A DNA stretch of 64,000 bases. Source: Arion vulgaris (lineage: Eukaryota > Mollusca > Gastropoda > Stylommatophora > Arionidae). Each line of letters starts with the position of its first letter. Position 1 is the first letter of the stretch. The DNA lies in the NCBI GenBank assembly GCA_020796225.1, contig CM036756.1:60285644-60349643 (forward strand), read 5' to 3'. Shown piece after piece: positions 1 through 11,588 of the stretch. Made by a program: the position numbers and the translations under genes. Below the pieces are notes generated by a model, which was not told the DNA's origin, searched no databases, and was given only the letters and a program-made list of their open reading frames with translations.

Positions 1-35
1 AAAGTTCTGCTCAGGACAAGCTATTTGATGATATA
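1..35 (+). mobile_element. LINE 3' end fragment
   Basis: Frame starting at base 2 reads KFCSGQAI then stop, followed by a gat-rich tail. This is the same terminus as the LINE at 32235-32655. Confidence 0.6.
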
Positions 36-46
36 ATGATATGTCT

Positions 47-300
47 TCTTCTTTCAACGCTCCACATCGACCACTTGTTAACTACTCTTTGTGATTTGTA
101 TGTGATCTGAGCCTAAGAGCGATTGTACGCTGTGCCAGTTATGCGCCCACGATTAGGCCAGCACATCCAATTTCTGCGACGCTTTTTACTTACTAGGGTA
201 TCTTCCCTAGGCTTCTACCTCAGTCGCCTCTTACATCTGCCTTATAGGTGGCAGTGTTACTATTATTTGCTCCCCTTGTGAGCCCCGACAACACATGAGA
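47..300 (-). mobile_element. SINE family A copy
   Basis: Matches copies at 24390-24655, 29275-29555, 33925-34120, 34955-35150 and 55097-55360. Shared landmarks are cgatcgaccacttgttaac-like start, gatttgtatgtgatctgag, the cagttatgcgcc block, ctgcgacgctttt and cagtcgcctcttac. Confidence 0.8.
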
Positions 301-372
301 GAGATATTTCTTCTAAGAAGACATATAAAAGGAGTGGGTCTAACTAATAAGACTCACTTTTTCTTATGTTGC

Positions 373-2393
373 ATTATAAGTACTTATTGCCCTATGTCAA
401 AATCCAGGATACGCCACTTGTTATAAGTACTTATTGCCTATGTCAAAATCCAGGATACGCCACTTGTTATAAGTACTTATTGCCTATGTCAAAATCCAGG
501 ATACGCCACTTGTTATAAGTACTTATTGCCTATGTCAAAATCCAGGATAAGCCACTTGTTATAAGTACTTATTGCCCTATGTCAAAATCCAGGATAAGCC
601 ACTTGTTATAAGTACTTATTGCCCTATGTCAAAATCCAGGATAAGCCACTTGTTATAAGTACTTATTGCCCTATGTCAAAATCCAGGATACGCCACTTGT
701 TATAAGTACTTATTGCCCTATGTCAAAATCCAGGATACGCCACTTGTTATAAGTACTTATTGCCCTATGTCAAAATCCAGGATACGCCACTTGCTATAAG
801 TACTTATTGCCATATGTCAAAATCCAGGATAAGCCACTTGTTATAAGTACTTATTGCCCTATGTCAAAATCCAGGATAAGCCACTTGTTATAAGTACTTA
901 TTGCCCTATGTCAAAATCCAGGATACGCCACTTGTTATAAGTACGTATTGCCCTATGTCAAAATCCAGGATACGCCACTTGTTATAAGTACTTATTGCCT
1001 ATGTCAAAATCCAGGATACGCCACTTGTTATAAGTACTTATTGCCCTATGTCAAAATCCAGGATACGCCACTTGTTATAAGTACTTATTGCCCTATGTCA
1101 AAATCCAGGATACGCCACTTGTTATAAGTACTTATTGCCCTATGTCAAAATCCAGGATAAGCCACTTGTTATAAGTACTTATTGCCCTATGTCAAAATCC
1201 AGGATAAGCCACTTGTTATAAGTACTTATTGCCCTATGTCAAAATCCAGGATAAGCCACTTGTTATAAGTACTTATTGCCCTATGTCAAAATCCAGGAAA
1301 CGCCACTTGTTATAAGTACTTATTGCCTTATGTCAAAATCCAGGTTACGCCACTTGTTATAAGTACTTATTGCCCTATGTCAAAATCCAGGATACGCCAC
1401 TTGTTATAAGTACTTATTGCCCTATGTCAAAATCCAGGATACGCCACTTGTTATAAGTACTTATTGCCCTATGTCAAAATCCAGGATAAGCCACTTGTTA
1501 TAAGTACTTATTGCCCTATGTCAAAATCAGGATAAGCCACTTGTTATAAGTACTTATTGCCCTATGTCAAAATCCAGGATAAGCCACTTGTTATAAGTAC
1601 TTATTGCCCTATGTCAAAATCCAGGATACGCCACTTGTTATAAGTACATATTTCCCTATGTCAAAATCCAGGATACGCCACTTGTTATAAGTACTTATTG
1701 CCCTATGTCAAAATCCAGGATAAGCCACTTGTTATAAGTACTTATTGCCCTATGTCAAAATCCAGGATAAGCCACTTGTTATAAGTACTTATTGCCCTAT
1801 GTCAAAATCCAGGATACGCCACTTGTTATAAGTACTTATTGCCCTATGTCAAAATCCAGGATACGCCACTTGTTATAAGTACTTATTGCCCTATGTCAAA
1901 ATCCAGGATACGCCACTTGTTATAAGTACTTATTGCCCTATGTCAAAATCCAGGATAAGCCACTTGCTATAAGTACTTATTGCCTATGTCAAAATCCAGG
2001 ATACGCCACTTGTTATAAGTACATATTGCCCTATGTCAAAATCCAGGATAAGCCACTTGCTATAAGTACTTATTGCCCTATGTCAAAATCCAGGATACGC
2101 CACTTGTTATAAGTACTTATTGCCCTATGTCAAAATCCAGGATACGCCACTTGTTATAAGTACTTATTGCCCTATGTCAAAATCCAGGATAAGCCACTTG
2201 CTATAAGTACTTATTGCCCTATGTCAAAATCCAGGATACGCCACTTGTTATAAGTACTTATTGCCCTATGTCAAAATCCAGGATACGCCACTTGTTATAA
2301 GTACTTATTGCCCTATGTCAAAATCCAGGATACGCCACTTGTTATAAGTACTTATTGCCCTATGTCAAAATCCAGGATACGCCACTTGTTTTC
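373..2393. repeat. 47-bp satellite array, about 43 copies
   Basis: Units of 46-47 bp share ttataagtacttattgccc followed by tatgtcaaaatccaggat(a/c variant)gccac. Two main variants (GATACGCC and GATAAGCC) occur in runs, and some units lack one c in the gccc run. Each unit holds the perfect 12-bp palindrome ATAAGTACTTAT. No open frame runs through it. Confidence 0.97.
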
Positions 2394-2504
2394 TGATACA
2401 TTTAAACGAATTTATTTCCTTGTTCCTGGAAAGTATTTCAGTACATCAGTTCATAGTGTTTTTTGTAATTGTGTATAAAGTTTCGGTATTTGTCCTACAT
2501 TGAT

Positions 2505-2770
2505 TTGTTATATGAAAATGAAAATCGTGGCGTATCCTTTACAGAAGGTAGCCATCAACCACAGTAAACTAGTTGTTGATTTTCTTGGCACCACTTATAC
2601 GTTCAGTAGTTTGCCATTGCTTTCTGAACGTTAAGGTCTATTGTTACTTTCTGTAAAAATCACACGGAAACGAATTTGCTTCCAAACTTGCCACCCTGGG
2701 GTTTGAACCAGGTACGCATGGGTTTGTGATCGAGTTCACTACCGCTTGAGGTACAGATGCTCATATATAT
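2505..2770 (-). mobile_element. tRNA-derived SINE family G copy
   Basis: On the minus strand a tRNA-like head has a CTCAAGCGGTAG A-box-like stretch and GGTTCAAACCCC as B box, followed by a tail shared with 24865-25115 and 28905-29175 (tttctgaacg, cattcagtag, tatcctttaca). Confidence 0.7.
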
Positions 2771-3720
2771 ATAACTGGTTAATCCTATATGCATGAGGAA
2801 AGTTTTAAAACAAGAAGATGATTATGACGGTGGTGATAGACCTATATATATATATAAAGCCTGCTGCCTTACAGATCGGCTGGGGACAACCAAAGGCTGA
2901 CAGAGAACGAACCCAGTAAACGCTGGCTAAAACCGGACACATCGCCGAAAGATAAGCACAATAGCTCCAAATGGCGCTGAAGATGTGACGAACCACACCC
3001 ATTCTAAGGCTGCGTGAATCAGATTTTCACATGAATGAGATTTATGCGGAAATCTGGTACACCAGCCTAAGCGGTGATTGTGATCTCGTATATAAATATA
3101 TTTCTCTGTCCCTCTCTTTCTCACTCTATTTCTGTCTCTCTTACTCTCTTTCTCTCATTTTCTTTCTCTCTCTTTCTCTCTCTCACTTTCTTTCTCTCTC
3201 TCTCTCTCACTCTCTTTATCTCTCTCTCAATATCTTTCTCTCTTTCACACTCTTTCGCTCTCTCCCCCCTCTTTTTCTTTCTTGTATGCCATTTAATCCC
3301 TGATTAGGACATAGGTTCTCAACAAGCTCATACCAAATCTTCATATCTTTAGTAAACAGAGTAGACTATTTCCCCTAACATTACTCAAAATGAGAACACG
3401 GTGGACCGGTTGAACAAGGAAGTTGTTCCGGGAAGCAACAGGATGTACCCATTACTTATCATAAAAAGAAAATGGGGATATGTATATGAATGCCCAACCT
3501 GTAAAGCTTTTTTCTCGAAGTCACCTAGTGTAAACTGGTTACCAGTTTTTTGCATTTATGCACGTAATTTTTATGTTATCTTTTTATGTGTCCAAGTTCT
3601 CTTCCTTGATCTTTTCTTTATAATGCTAATTTTATTTTGTATCGAAAGGTTATGGTGAAAGAACAACTAGACCATCAGCAAAATTAGGATAATCAAAAAC
3701 TGGCCCGAGATAATCCACTT
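2771..3720. other. No gene recognised; CT-rich tract inside
   Basis: Contains a (TCTC)n-type tract at about 3105-3270 that produces several artificial S/L-rich frames. An 85-residue + strand frame at 3401-3658 begins with a soluble-looking part with a CPTC motif and then becomes hydrophobic; no acceptor or family was recognised. Confidence 0.6.
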
Positions 3721-4030
3721 CTTCTTCTTCTTCGTCTTCTTTCGTTCGCCCGATATGCATTCATGCGTTGTTAGATCGCCTTGTATGGCGCTTCTAAATG
3801 ACCAAATATGCTAAGAGATTGATTAATCAACATCGAACTGGCGTGTTAGGCTGCTGGACGCCTCTGGATTTTCTGAGGCGGAGATCAGAGCACCTATGGA
3901 CGTGTCTAGAGTGCTATGATGATAGTCCTCATAGAACTGATTACTGATAAGTGAATGATTTTTTTCGAGAAGGCCTGCTTTCCTTGCTATCAGTGTTCCC
4001 GCCAGAGATAATCCACTGAGTTTTGTCATT
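3720..4030. repeat. Interspersed repeat, family I
   Basis: The block around 3835-3930 (cgtgttaggctgctggacg, gaggcggagatcagagcacc, agtgctatgatgatagtcct) recurs inverted at 33300-33405. Unclassified. Confidence 0.55.
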
Positions 4031-4164
4031 CAATATTGTTTTCATAATACAGTAGTCAGTTAAAAAAAAAGAAATGGTGGTTAGAGACATTCCTGCCACA
4101 CTCAAGTTCTATTATTAAATGTTGCTGTCAATTGTACTTCACGAAGAATAGAATCTTAATCCTA

Positions 4165-4385
4165 TATTTCTACTTTTTTCCCGATCCAGAAGCACTTGAG
4201 CTTTCAGCTCTACGGCTCGGTGCCATGGACATCGTAACCCTTCGGTTCGGTGCCACGAACACCGTAAATCTGGAGAACCTGTGACTTTTCGCCAGCCCGC
4301 GGAATTGAACCAGCACTCAGAGGGATCTTGTCACCCGTCGTCCAACGTGCTAAGAACACGCTGGGCAGGCGAGCGTTCTCTAATG
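4165..4385 (-). mobile_element. tRNA-derived SINE family F copy
   Basis: Minus strand shows a TTAGCACGTTGGACG A-box region and GGTTCAATTCCGCGGGC B-box region. The tail has a duplicated ggctcggtgccatgga / ggttcggtgccacgaa motif. A second copy is at 49555-49770. Confidence 0.75.
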
Positions 4386-4865
4386 TGTAAATGTATGACA
4401 ACTTTGTAGTCTCGTACGGTCTCCACTGTATTGTATAGATCAAATGTTCTGGGTGCGCGCATCCAGTCACATTATAAGTTTCAAATAGTACATATATTAG
4501 AAATACTTTTTTCCATACGCCCGCTATGAACTCAGGCATAGTCATGGCACCTAATGTGGCTCTCCTGACTGATTTTTGCGTGAAAACTTGCTTTTCTTAT
4601 CACTAGTATTTCTCACCAGACGAGCCTTAATCTAACTTAAGAGGTGTTTGTAATTTAAATCCCGAAGTAAAGGGTCAGGGTCTCTTGTAGTCCAATCGCG
4701 TATCGTATTCACATCTATAATTTTGTTAACCATACTGGCATCGAACCCCAGAAGGTATCCTGCACTTGCTCACTAGCGCAGAGTGTTATCAACTTCGCTA
4801 TGGACGTCCGAAGTTAAAACACTCAATTTAGATAGAGATGACTGACTGAAATCTCACCAGTACCA
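4386..4865. other. No feature recognised
   Basis: Mixed AT-rich sequence with a possible degraded tRNA-like stretch near 4735-4800; nothing that can be assigned. Confidence 0.5.
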
Positions 4866-4966
4866 TCGATATCATCACAATGTCTAAGTATCGATATCAT
4901 CACAATGTCTAAGTATCGATGTCATCACAATGTCTAAGTATCGATGTCATCACAATGTCTAAGTAT
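4866..4966. repeat. 25-bp tandem repeat, four copies
   Basis: Unit agtatcgatatcatcacaatgtcta repeated, with a/g variation in gatatcat. Confidence 0.9.
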
Positions 4967-5049
4967 AGAAAGAAGATAATAAAAAAACAACCTGTCGTTA
5001 TTGCTTGTAGTACAGCTTTTTAGGGCAGTGTAGCACAAGTGGAATGAGA

Positions 5050-5225
5050 GCCTGAGAGGAATGTACAAACTGCATGGCTAGTGCAGTCGCAGCGAAGCCG
5101 TTCAGGCTAGGATTTTTCATTTATGTCTACAGCAGAAAAAATTCTTAGTCTTACCGTGAATTGAACACAGGTCTAACGTATGGAAGCCGCGCTCTAATCC
5201 ATTTGGCTAGACGCTTCTCTATGGG
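5050..5225 (-). mobile_element. tRNA-derived SINE, family K
   Basis: Minus strand near 5225 reads a tRNA-like head with TAGCCAAATGGATTAGAGCG and GTGTTCAATTC, followed by unrelated tail. Only one copy seen. Confidence 0.5.
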
Positions 5226-5329
5226 AAGAGGACGCAGGTTTGAAACTTAAATTGCCGTCATATGAGACATGAAACGACACTGATACCTACTAGAACGTAT
5301 GAGACTTATGTATAACCAACGATCTAAAG

Positions 5330-5785
5330 CATAGATTCCCAAAATTTTTGGCCCCACTTGGCACAACATAAACTTTGTAACGCCCCCTCCACATTATAAC
5401 AGTGTGCCAACGCCCCTCTCTCACATATATACATGCTCTGTTTTCTCTTTGACATAGACACTTGATATATATTTCTGTAATACATGGTCCATTTTCAAAT
5501 GATTATATCTATGAAATAGAAAATTGTTGAAAAAATGGACCGTGTAAGACGGGCATAATATGAATTAAAATGCAGAATTCACATCTTAAATGATTATTCA
5601 ATCTCAAAATCACGAAAATAATTTATTTTAAAATATTTATTATTATTTTCTTCTTTAAGAGCCACCGACCCTTAATCGCCTGAACACCCACAAAATTCTT
5701 TTGAACCCACTATCGCCCCCATCCCTAAACACTTCAGCGCCCACTGGGGGGCAGTACCGCCCACTTTGGGAAACGATTATCTAAA
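5330..5785. mobile_element. Non-autonomous hAT-type element
   Basis: Ends agattcccaaaatttttggc and ccactttgggaaacgatta are imperfect inverted repeats; inner blocks are gccccctccacattat and accgcccactttggg. A reversed copy is at 45770-46205. No coding capacity. Confidence 0.65.
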
Positions 5786-5959
5786 GGAGCTAATATCATG
5801 CATAACCATCGCTATCTACTGATATAGACTGAACATGTATGACTACATACAGTATTGTGATGTTGATTTTTGTTAAGTAATAGAAGTTTCTATTATTTTA
5901 TGGTTTATTGATCTCTTGTGAACTGCTTACTTTGTGAAGCTCTCTGTTTATATTAGTAC

Positions 5960-6165
5960 TTTTCGCTCGAGTGGTTACCAGGTCCCAAATTTGGGTTGTA
6001 AAGAATAGAACCACTGTTACCTGCCATGCATGTCGTAAGAGGCGAATAAGGAGGTTTGGCTGAAATCGGATGCACGTGTCCGCTAGGGAATGCTAACCCG
6101 AAACAAATGCTTGCAGAAAACGGATGCACCAGTCCGCAAGGCGCATAGCATGGTGCAACGACCCC
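5960..6165 (+). mobile_element. SINE family B copy
   Basis: Starts cgctcgagtggttaccaggt and continues through aagaatagaaccactgttac, tgtcgtaagaggcgaataag and aaatcggatgcacg. Other copies are 8525-8770, 34690-34955 and, as head fragments, 40045-40140 and 44135-44225. The stretch 6166-6550 after it holds nothing else recognisable. Confidence 0.7.
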
Positions 6166-6550
6166 TCACAATGTGGAATGGGATAACGGATTCTACGTTC
6201 GCCAATCTGCCTCGAGATTTAGCCACACAGTAAGAATGTCAGACCTACCATCACGAGGGTGGCCAAAACTTACTGTGGGAAGAGGTCGGCGCAAACGGGG
6301 AAGCAGAAATCATAGGAATTATATCCTACAGAGCTGCCCCAGTATGCAGACTTGAGAAGAAAGAGGTGGCCCACTTACACTAGCGTCCAAGACAAACTGT
6401 ATGGCGCGGCTGATAATCTGAGGCAGACAGCCTTTTTTAGTGAATCCGAAATCCCAATCTAGTGAGAACGCAGAAGAAGAAGATAAAAGTACTTTTCACA
6501 TCTTTTTTAACACAGACTTAAAATAAATTGTTAATATATTGTTTTTATAG

Positions 6551-6876
6551 TCCTCAGTCTCCATCATCAGTGCCTGGATCGAATAATTACATCAACACAG
6601 CGAGACCTCAGCCAGCTCACACTGTCTATCCTTGGTCTTTCCGGAACTCGGGCCAGAATAACAATTACACTCCCAGACAACAACCAAGTAGCTCTCGGCC
6701 CTCACAGGCTCCTCCTAACCAGTCCTTCACTCCGCGTCCACCAATCTGGACTGAAGATCGATATATAAATCGTCCTAATGATCGGAATGACGAGTTTGAT
6801 ATTATTGACTTCCAGAGCTTACCTCAAAACTACAAAACTGCTTTCATGTCCGTGGAGGAACTTATCAGAAACAGAG
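6551..6876 (+). CDS. Spaetzle-like ligand gene, first visible exon (pro-region)
   Basis: First recognisable exon of a four-exon + strand gene; the protein is probably secreted, but the signal-peptide exon was not found. The acceptor is ttgtttttatag and the donor is AACAGAG|gtacac. One base completes a codon from an unseen upstream exon, 108 codons follow, and one base is left over. The peptide is low complexity and rich in P, S, Q and N (for example PSSSRPSQAPPNQSFTPRPP), then turns acidic (NDRNDEFDIIDFQSLPQ) and ends MSVEELIRNR. A disordered pro-region before a C-terminal cystine knot is usual for Spaetzle-type ligands. Joined in phase to 9310-9478, 12330-12449 and 16822-16963 it gives 251 residues and a stop. 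The gene is well supported by phase. The family name rests on the last three exons; an IL-17-like or other cystine-knot cytokine remains possible. Confidence 0.78.
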
Positions 6877-7609
6877 GTACACTGCTTTGTTTATACTGAT
6901 AATTTAACTAGTTTTGTGGGACGCTGATATTTATATGTTGAATAGAAACATAAAAAGTAGTTTTATAAAGCATACAAACAAGAGAAAACGACATTGCGAT
7001 CAAAATATCTTCATCAAGCAAAGAATGAAAGACAACAAGGAATATAAAATGACCTTACGTTAGTCACAAACCATCAAACCACCATCTTCATGCTCCGTAC
7101 ACATAGGACATAGCCCATTTCAAGCTCATCTCAACAAAATGGAAACTGCTCAAACTGAACAATGGATATGCTATGACTGTTCCCATATTGCTAAACACGT
7201 TCTACAAACCTGACCTCTCTTCATTGACATGATATATTAAACCTGGCGTTGAGAAAAAACATCTCTAGGAGAAAATGTGGGTTCACCCACGAGAATCTTC
7301 AGCTGACAACTGGATTCATGGTGGTAACTTATCTTGAAAAAATCTGAGCATATAAAATTGATAGTAGAAGACTGGATCCATTGAGATAATTCATTTTGCT
7401 GTTTAGACCCCTGGGCATAAGAAACTAACCGCAGAAAAAGAAGAAACAAGGCATCAACGTGTACCCTTGCGTTGATCAAAACCTTTCGATCGAAAAGTCG
7501 TTTCGACTTATTTGTATGCTTTGAAAAGTTACGTTACTTCGCATTTTGATATTTCTCATTTAGTTCATATATTTTTTGCAGTCTTTCTTAATATCGTTAT
7601 CAATACATT
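6877..7609. other. Intron sequence, nothing assigned
   Basis: Intron of the Spaetzle-like gene. The minus-strand frame at 7237-7479 has no recognisable domain. Confidence 0.5.
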
Positions 7610-7750
7610 ATCATCATCATCATCATTATCAGGTGTCGTGTCGGCTGGTATAGGTGATCATGGATCTTCAGAATTCTCTGTTTCTGGTGTTTGCTATCAT
7701 CTCAGATATTGATGCTCTTCCATGTCATGAAGTCAGGCTGTCCACATGTT
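7610..7750 (-). mobile_element. LINE 3' end fragment
   Basis: Minus strand matches the 3' end of the LINE family ending MIAYAGRNGT-stop at 62890 (atgatcacctataccagccg) with a gat tail. Confidence 0.5.
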
Positions 7751-8044
7751 CTCTCTCTGTCTTCCTCTATTTCGTCTCCCCTCGATTTTACTTGCTGTCA
7801 CAATATGTTCTAAGCCTCATCTTCTCACCACATGTTAAAAAATGATGATTGTCTCTTTCTTATATTGATAATAAGCTTTCTATGTGCATTGTCCTCATTC
7901 AACGTCTCCACATTTATTATTACTTACTTAAATGATAATTTGCATAATCCATTGATATTAATAACGATCTGAAAATATAGCTCAATACAGCATCAGAACC
8001 AAGATTAGTATATATCTCAGCTCTTTCATATCAACTTTATTATA

Positions 8045-8400
8045 CTGATCACAATGCAGGAGAAAGACAGAACAATATATGTCCAAACTTTCCACCTTCC
8101 TTACAACTTACCTGCGAAAGATATTACACGTGTTCTGGTTAAACATTATCTCTATCCAAGAACTCCTTGCACAGTATCAGCAAAAGTATTAGCACCATCA
8201 TCATAAAGAGACGCTGGATCGATCGGACTAAGGATGTGCATGAAGACTAACTCTGTCACGACAATTGCACTGAGATGGATACCAGAGGGTTAACAGAAAC
8301 GCGAAGATCTAAAACAACATTAAGGAAGAAAGTAGAACAAGAACTGAAAGAAAAGAATCACAACTCGAGCACAATACCGAGGGCTAAGTAAAACAGAAGA
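8045..8400 (+). mobile_element. Degraded LINE C-terminal coding fragment
   Basis: Parallels the LINE at 51178-51450: gaaagacagaacaatatatg, ttacctgcgaaagatatta and aattgcactgagatggatac line up in order. Frame is broken. Confidence 0.55.
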
Positions 8401-8524
8401 AGAACGTGAATGTGCTTTTAACCTAACCGCCAAGGGCGTAACAGGCTAGAGAGAAAGAGAGAGAAAGAGAGAGAGAAAGAAAGAGAAAGAGAGACACTGT
8501 TATCAGATGGGCATACAGTCATTG

Positions 8525-8770
8525 TTATGATCTTCTTCTTCTTCTTTGCATTCGTTCTTTACGACCAATTTTAATCACTCTTTGTCATATGTTTGATCTT
8601 TGCCAAGAACGTGTATACGTTGCACATTGGTTTGGTAGACCCCCAAATACATAGACTTGTATACGTTTAGGACATGTGCTTCCGATTTTAGCCAAACCTC
8701 ATTAGCGCCTCATACAACATGCGTGGCATGTAACAGTGGTTCTATTCTTTACACCCCAAATTAAAACCCC
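8525..8770 (-). mobile_element. SINE family B copy
   Basis: Same order of blocks as 34690-34955: ttctttacgaccaattttaa, aagaacgtgtatacgttgca and ttctattctttacaccccaa. A gaga-rich tract lies just upstream at 8440-8495. Confidence 0.75.
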
Positions 8771-9072
8771 GGGAGAATCACCGGACTAAATGAACATGAT
8801 CCCCGGGAGAAGCACCGGACTAAATGAACATGATTCCCAGGAGAAGCACCGGACTAAATGAACATGATCCCCGGGAAAAGCACCGGACTAAATGAACATG
8901 ATACCCGGGAGAAGCACCGGACTAAATGAACATGATCCCAGGGAGAAGCACCGGACTAAATGAACATGATCCCCTGGAGAAGTACCGGACTAAATGAACA
9001 TGATCCCCGGGAGAAGTACCGGACTAAATGAACATGATCCCCGGGAGAAGTACCGGACTAAATGAACATGAT
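8767..9072. repeat. 34-bp minisatellite, nine copies
   Basis: Unit begins ccccgggagaagcaccggac and continues taaatgaacatgat. It starts exactly at the head end of the adjacent SINE. Confidence 0.93.
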
Positions 9073-9094
9073 CCATAAATAGACAATGAACAAG

Positions 9095-9185
9095 TATTAT
9101 GGGTTCCCGAAATTTTTTTTTTTTTACCAGACAGAATTCGAACCACAAACCCTTATTTCTTACAGCACACATTGCCTAGCTCTAC
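9095..9185 (-). mobile_element. tRNA-derived SINE family J copy
   Basis: Minus strand: TGTAGAGCTAGGCAATGTG as A-box region and GTGGTTCGAATTCTG as B box, then an A-rich tail. Second copy at 45120-45215 on +. Confidence 0.55.
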
Positions 9186-9309
9186 AGATGAGCGTTTTAA
9201 AGAATACAAGCGGCTAGCTGTAAACTAAAAAAGATTTACTAAGTAATGTCTTTCATAAAATTCGTCGTCTGGGTTCATGTTGACATTCGAAACATGTTCT
9301 TCTTTCCAG

Positions 9310-9478
9310 GTATGATCTCCCCACCTGGACCGAACTCCAGAAACGTTCTTATTGTGTTTGATAATCAGACACAAGAGATTATTGATCCATCTCTTGAGTC
9401 CATTGTTCTGGGTATTCTACCGTCGCTAGTTCCTGGAACATGGCGATCTATGACGTACGTTCAAGGATGCTGTTCTGC
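9310..9478 (+). CDS. Spaetzle-like ligand gene, second visible exon
   Basis: Acceptor ttctttccag and donor TGTTCTGC|gtaagt. The two leading bases complete a glycine codon with the base left from 6876, 55 codons follow, and two bases remain. The peptide starts MISPPGPNSRNVLIVFDN and ends MTYVQGCCSA, carrying the first two cysteines of the C-terminal domain. In Spaetzle-type domains a first cysteine lies just before a segment with a conserved small residue and an IV motif, which here falls in the next exon. An ORF beginning upstream of the acceptor is intron read-through. Confidence 0.8.
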
Positions 9479-9534
9479 GTAAGTATGTTAGTTATTAACA
9501 CCCGTGTTTATGTATATATATTTTGTCTTGTCGG

Positions 9535-9740
9535 TTTCTATAGCGATGTGCCTTAAACGTTTGCCTTTGTTCTGAAGGTTGTAGGTTCAAATCCCTAGGA
9601 TTATTGATGATCCTAAGGAGTTCGTACTTCGTGCATCACTCTCATCATTTCTGACGACTGGGACGAAGCCATAAGGGAAAACCCGATGCAAGAAAATCAA
9701 TCCTTTGCCAGGGATAAACGTTGTACATATTTGTTCTCTA
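9535..9740 (+). mobile_element. tRNA-derived SINE, family L
   Basis: tRNA-like head with ctatagcgatgtgccttaaa and a perfect B box GGTTCAAATCC, followed by a tail with gactgggacgaagccataag. Lies in the Spaetzle-like gene intron. Confidence 0.6.
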
Positions 9741-9849
9741 TCATCGGTCTAGTCAGCATAATTCTGTTTTCTATTCAACAATATCAAGTGTTTGCTAGTT
9801 GTTAATTAGTACACAATCATGTATAGATTATCTTCTGATAAGACTTTAC

Positions 9850-10250
9850 AAACAAATAGCCCAACTTCATAGTACCACATTCATTTTCTCATACCGTTAT
9901 ACGTTACATAAAGCCCTCAAGAAATTTCTCCATATCTATCCTGGGAAACTCGCTCAATCCCCTCTAATTGTGTTCGATTTTTCTAGCCTCTGTCAGTAAA
10001 GTTTATTTTAGCGTTTCGCTATTGTATACTTTCTTTCTTGAACCCCCTGCATCTCACTTCAATGTCTGTTTTGTGTTTTTTTTAATCCTTTATTCTTAGT
10101 TTATGTCCAATATTTCAATGATATCCTACTTATAACAGTTGTTATTATAGTAGTTGACCAGATATTTCTCTAATTTCATCTCTTCTCCCGAATTCATCCT
10201 ATTTTATGTTCATTATTTTTCGCAGATTTGTTTTTTGAAATACGTTCAAA
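9850..10250 (-). mobile_element. Degraded LINE tail
   Basis: Minus strand parallels 21930-22330 and 34150-34560 (actttatataacttttagtt-like and tctaatttcatctcttctcc blocks around a 'gttgaccagatattt' core). Remnant of the 33560-33815 LINE family. Confidence 0.5.
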
Positions 10251-10260
10251 TTTATTTATA

Positions 10261-11588
10261 CGAGGGGAAGTCAATAAGTAAGCCACAAAGTTATGTGAGA
10301 TGGTAGGTAAATGTAGTTGGTGTTTTCTAAAAGTCATTAGATGACAGCAACATCCAACTTTATATTCCCGTTCGCCAGGTGGCGCTATGTGTCACTGTTT
10401 ATGCGCAGCGCATAAACAAAATGTCGACTGTACTTACGGAGAGTACAACCAAAGAGCAACGTGCTGTTGTGCGTTTTTTGTGGGCAAAAGGACTGCATGC
10501 AAAGGACATTCATAAGGAATTGCTTCCTGTTTATGCTGACAAATGTTTGCTCCGTAAAACGGTGCATAGTTGGGTAGAAAAATGTTCTCAAGAACGCTCT
10601 AAAATTGTTGATGAAATCCGATCTGGTCGTCCTGTTGAGATTGCATCAGAAGCATCAGTGCAGCGGGTGGAGGAGATGATTAGAGGTGACAGACGAGTAA
10701 CGATAGACTCTGTAGTATCTGCAATAGGGTGCTCACATGGTTCAGCATACAGCATAATGCATGATCGATTGAAATTTAAGAAAGTGTGCTCAAGGTGGGT
10801 ACCCAGACAATTGAAAGAGGAACACAAAATGAACCGATTTGGACTGTCCTTGCATCATCTCTGTCGATACGAGGATGAAGGAGAAGAGATGCTGAACAGG
10901 ATTGTTACTGGGGATGAATCATGGGTGTATCACTACCAGCCCGAATCAAAGCGTGTTTCAATGCAGTGGAAACATCCTTCTTCGCCTTGTGTCCAAAAAT
11001 TCAAGGTTACGCCATCAGCAGGGAAGGTTATGTTGACGGTGTTCTGGGATTGTCAGGGAGTGCTTTTAACCAATTTCATGAAGGTGACAATGTGAATTCC
11101 GAATCGTACTGTGAAGTTCTATCGATGCTTCATGATGCAATTCGAAAAAAAAACGTCCAGGGCTGCTGACTAGAGGAGTGTTGCTTGTTCATGACAATGC
11201 CAGACCACATACGGCTTGATTAACTCAGGAGAAAATTAACCAACTAAGGTGGGAAGTTCTGGAACATCCACCTTACAGTCCCGACTTAGCCCCTAGCGAT
11301 TTCCACCTCTTTGGTCCACTGAAAACCCACCTTGGCGGGAGACATTTCGTGAATGACGCCGAAGTTGAATGTGAAGTGAAAATGTGGTTTAGAAAACAGA
11401 GCCCGCAGTTCTATGCAGTCGGTTTGGGAGGATTGATAAAACGATGGGATAAGTGCATCAATGTTGGTGGAAATTATGTTGAGAAATAAAGGAACAATGT
11501 ATATATAAAAATAAATTGGTTTCAAGTTGTTATCATGTTTAGTTATTTTTCTACAGCCATTTGTGGCTTACTTATTGACTTCCCCTCG
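10261..11588 (+). mobile_element. Complete mariner element
   Basis: A 1328-bp element with perfect 29-bp terminal inverted repeats (cgaggggaagtcaataagta then agccacaaa), flanked by TA target duplications at 10259-10260 and 11589-11590. It sits in an intron of the Spaetzle-like gene in the same orientation. Confidence 0.97.
10421..11489 (+). pseudogene. Mariner transposase, disrupted
   Basis: ATG at 10421 starts MSTVLTESTTKEQRAVVRFL, followed by the paired helix-turn-helix region (HSWVEKCSQERSKIVDEIRS, GRP linker) and the first catalytic block VTGDESWVYHYQPESKRVSM. The frame breaks near 11085, again at an A run near 11150, and there is an in-frame TGA at about 11218 just after the second catalytic block VHDNARPHTA. 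The third block YSPDLAPSDFHLF is present, giving a D,D34D-type mariner layout. Stop at 11487-11489. The terminal repeats are perfect while the gene is dead, so this copy cannot make transposase but could be mobilised by another copy. Confidence 0.93.

Noticed and set aside
373..2393. Possible CRISPR-like array
   Set aside because: Units are contiguous with no unique spacers, in a eukaryotic genome; this is a satellite.
3401..3658. 85-codon frame with a CPTC motif as a possible host exon
   Set aside because: No convincing acceptor or donor and no phase link to the Spaetzle-like gene; left as unassigned.
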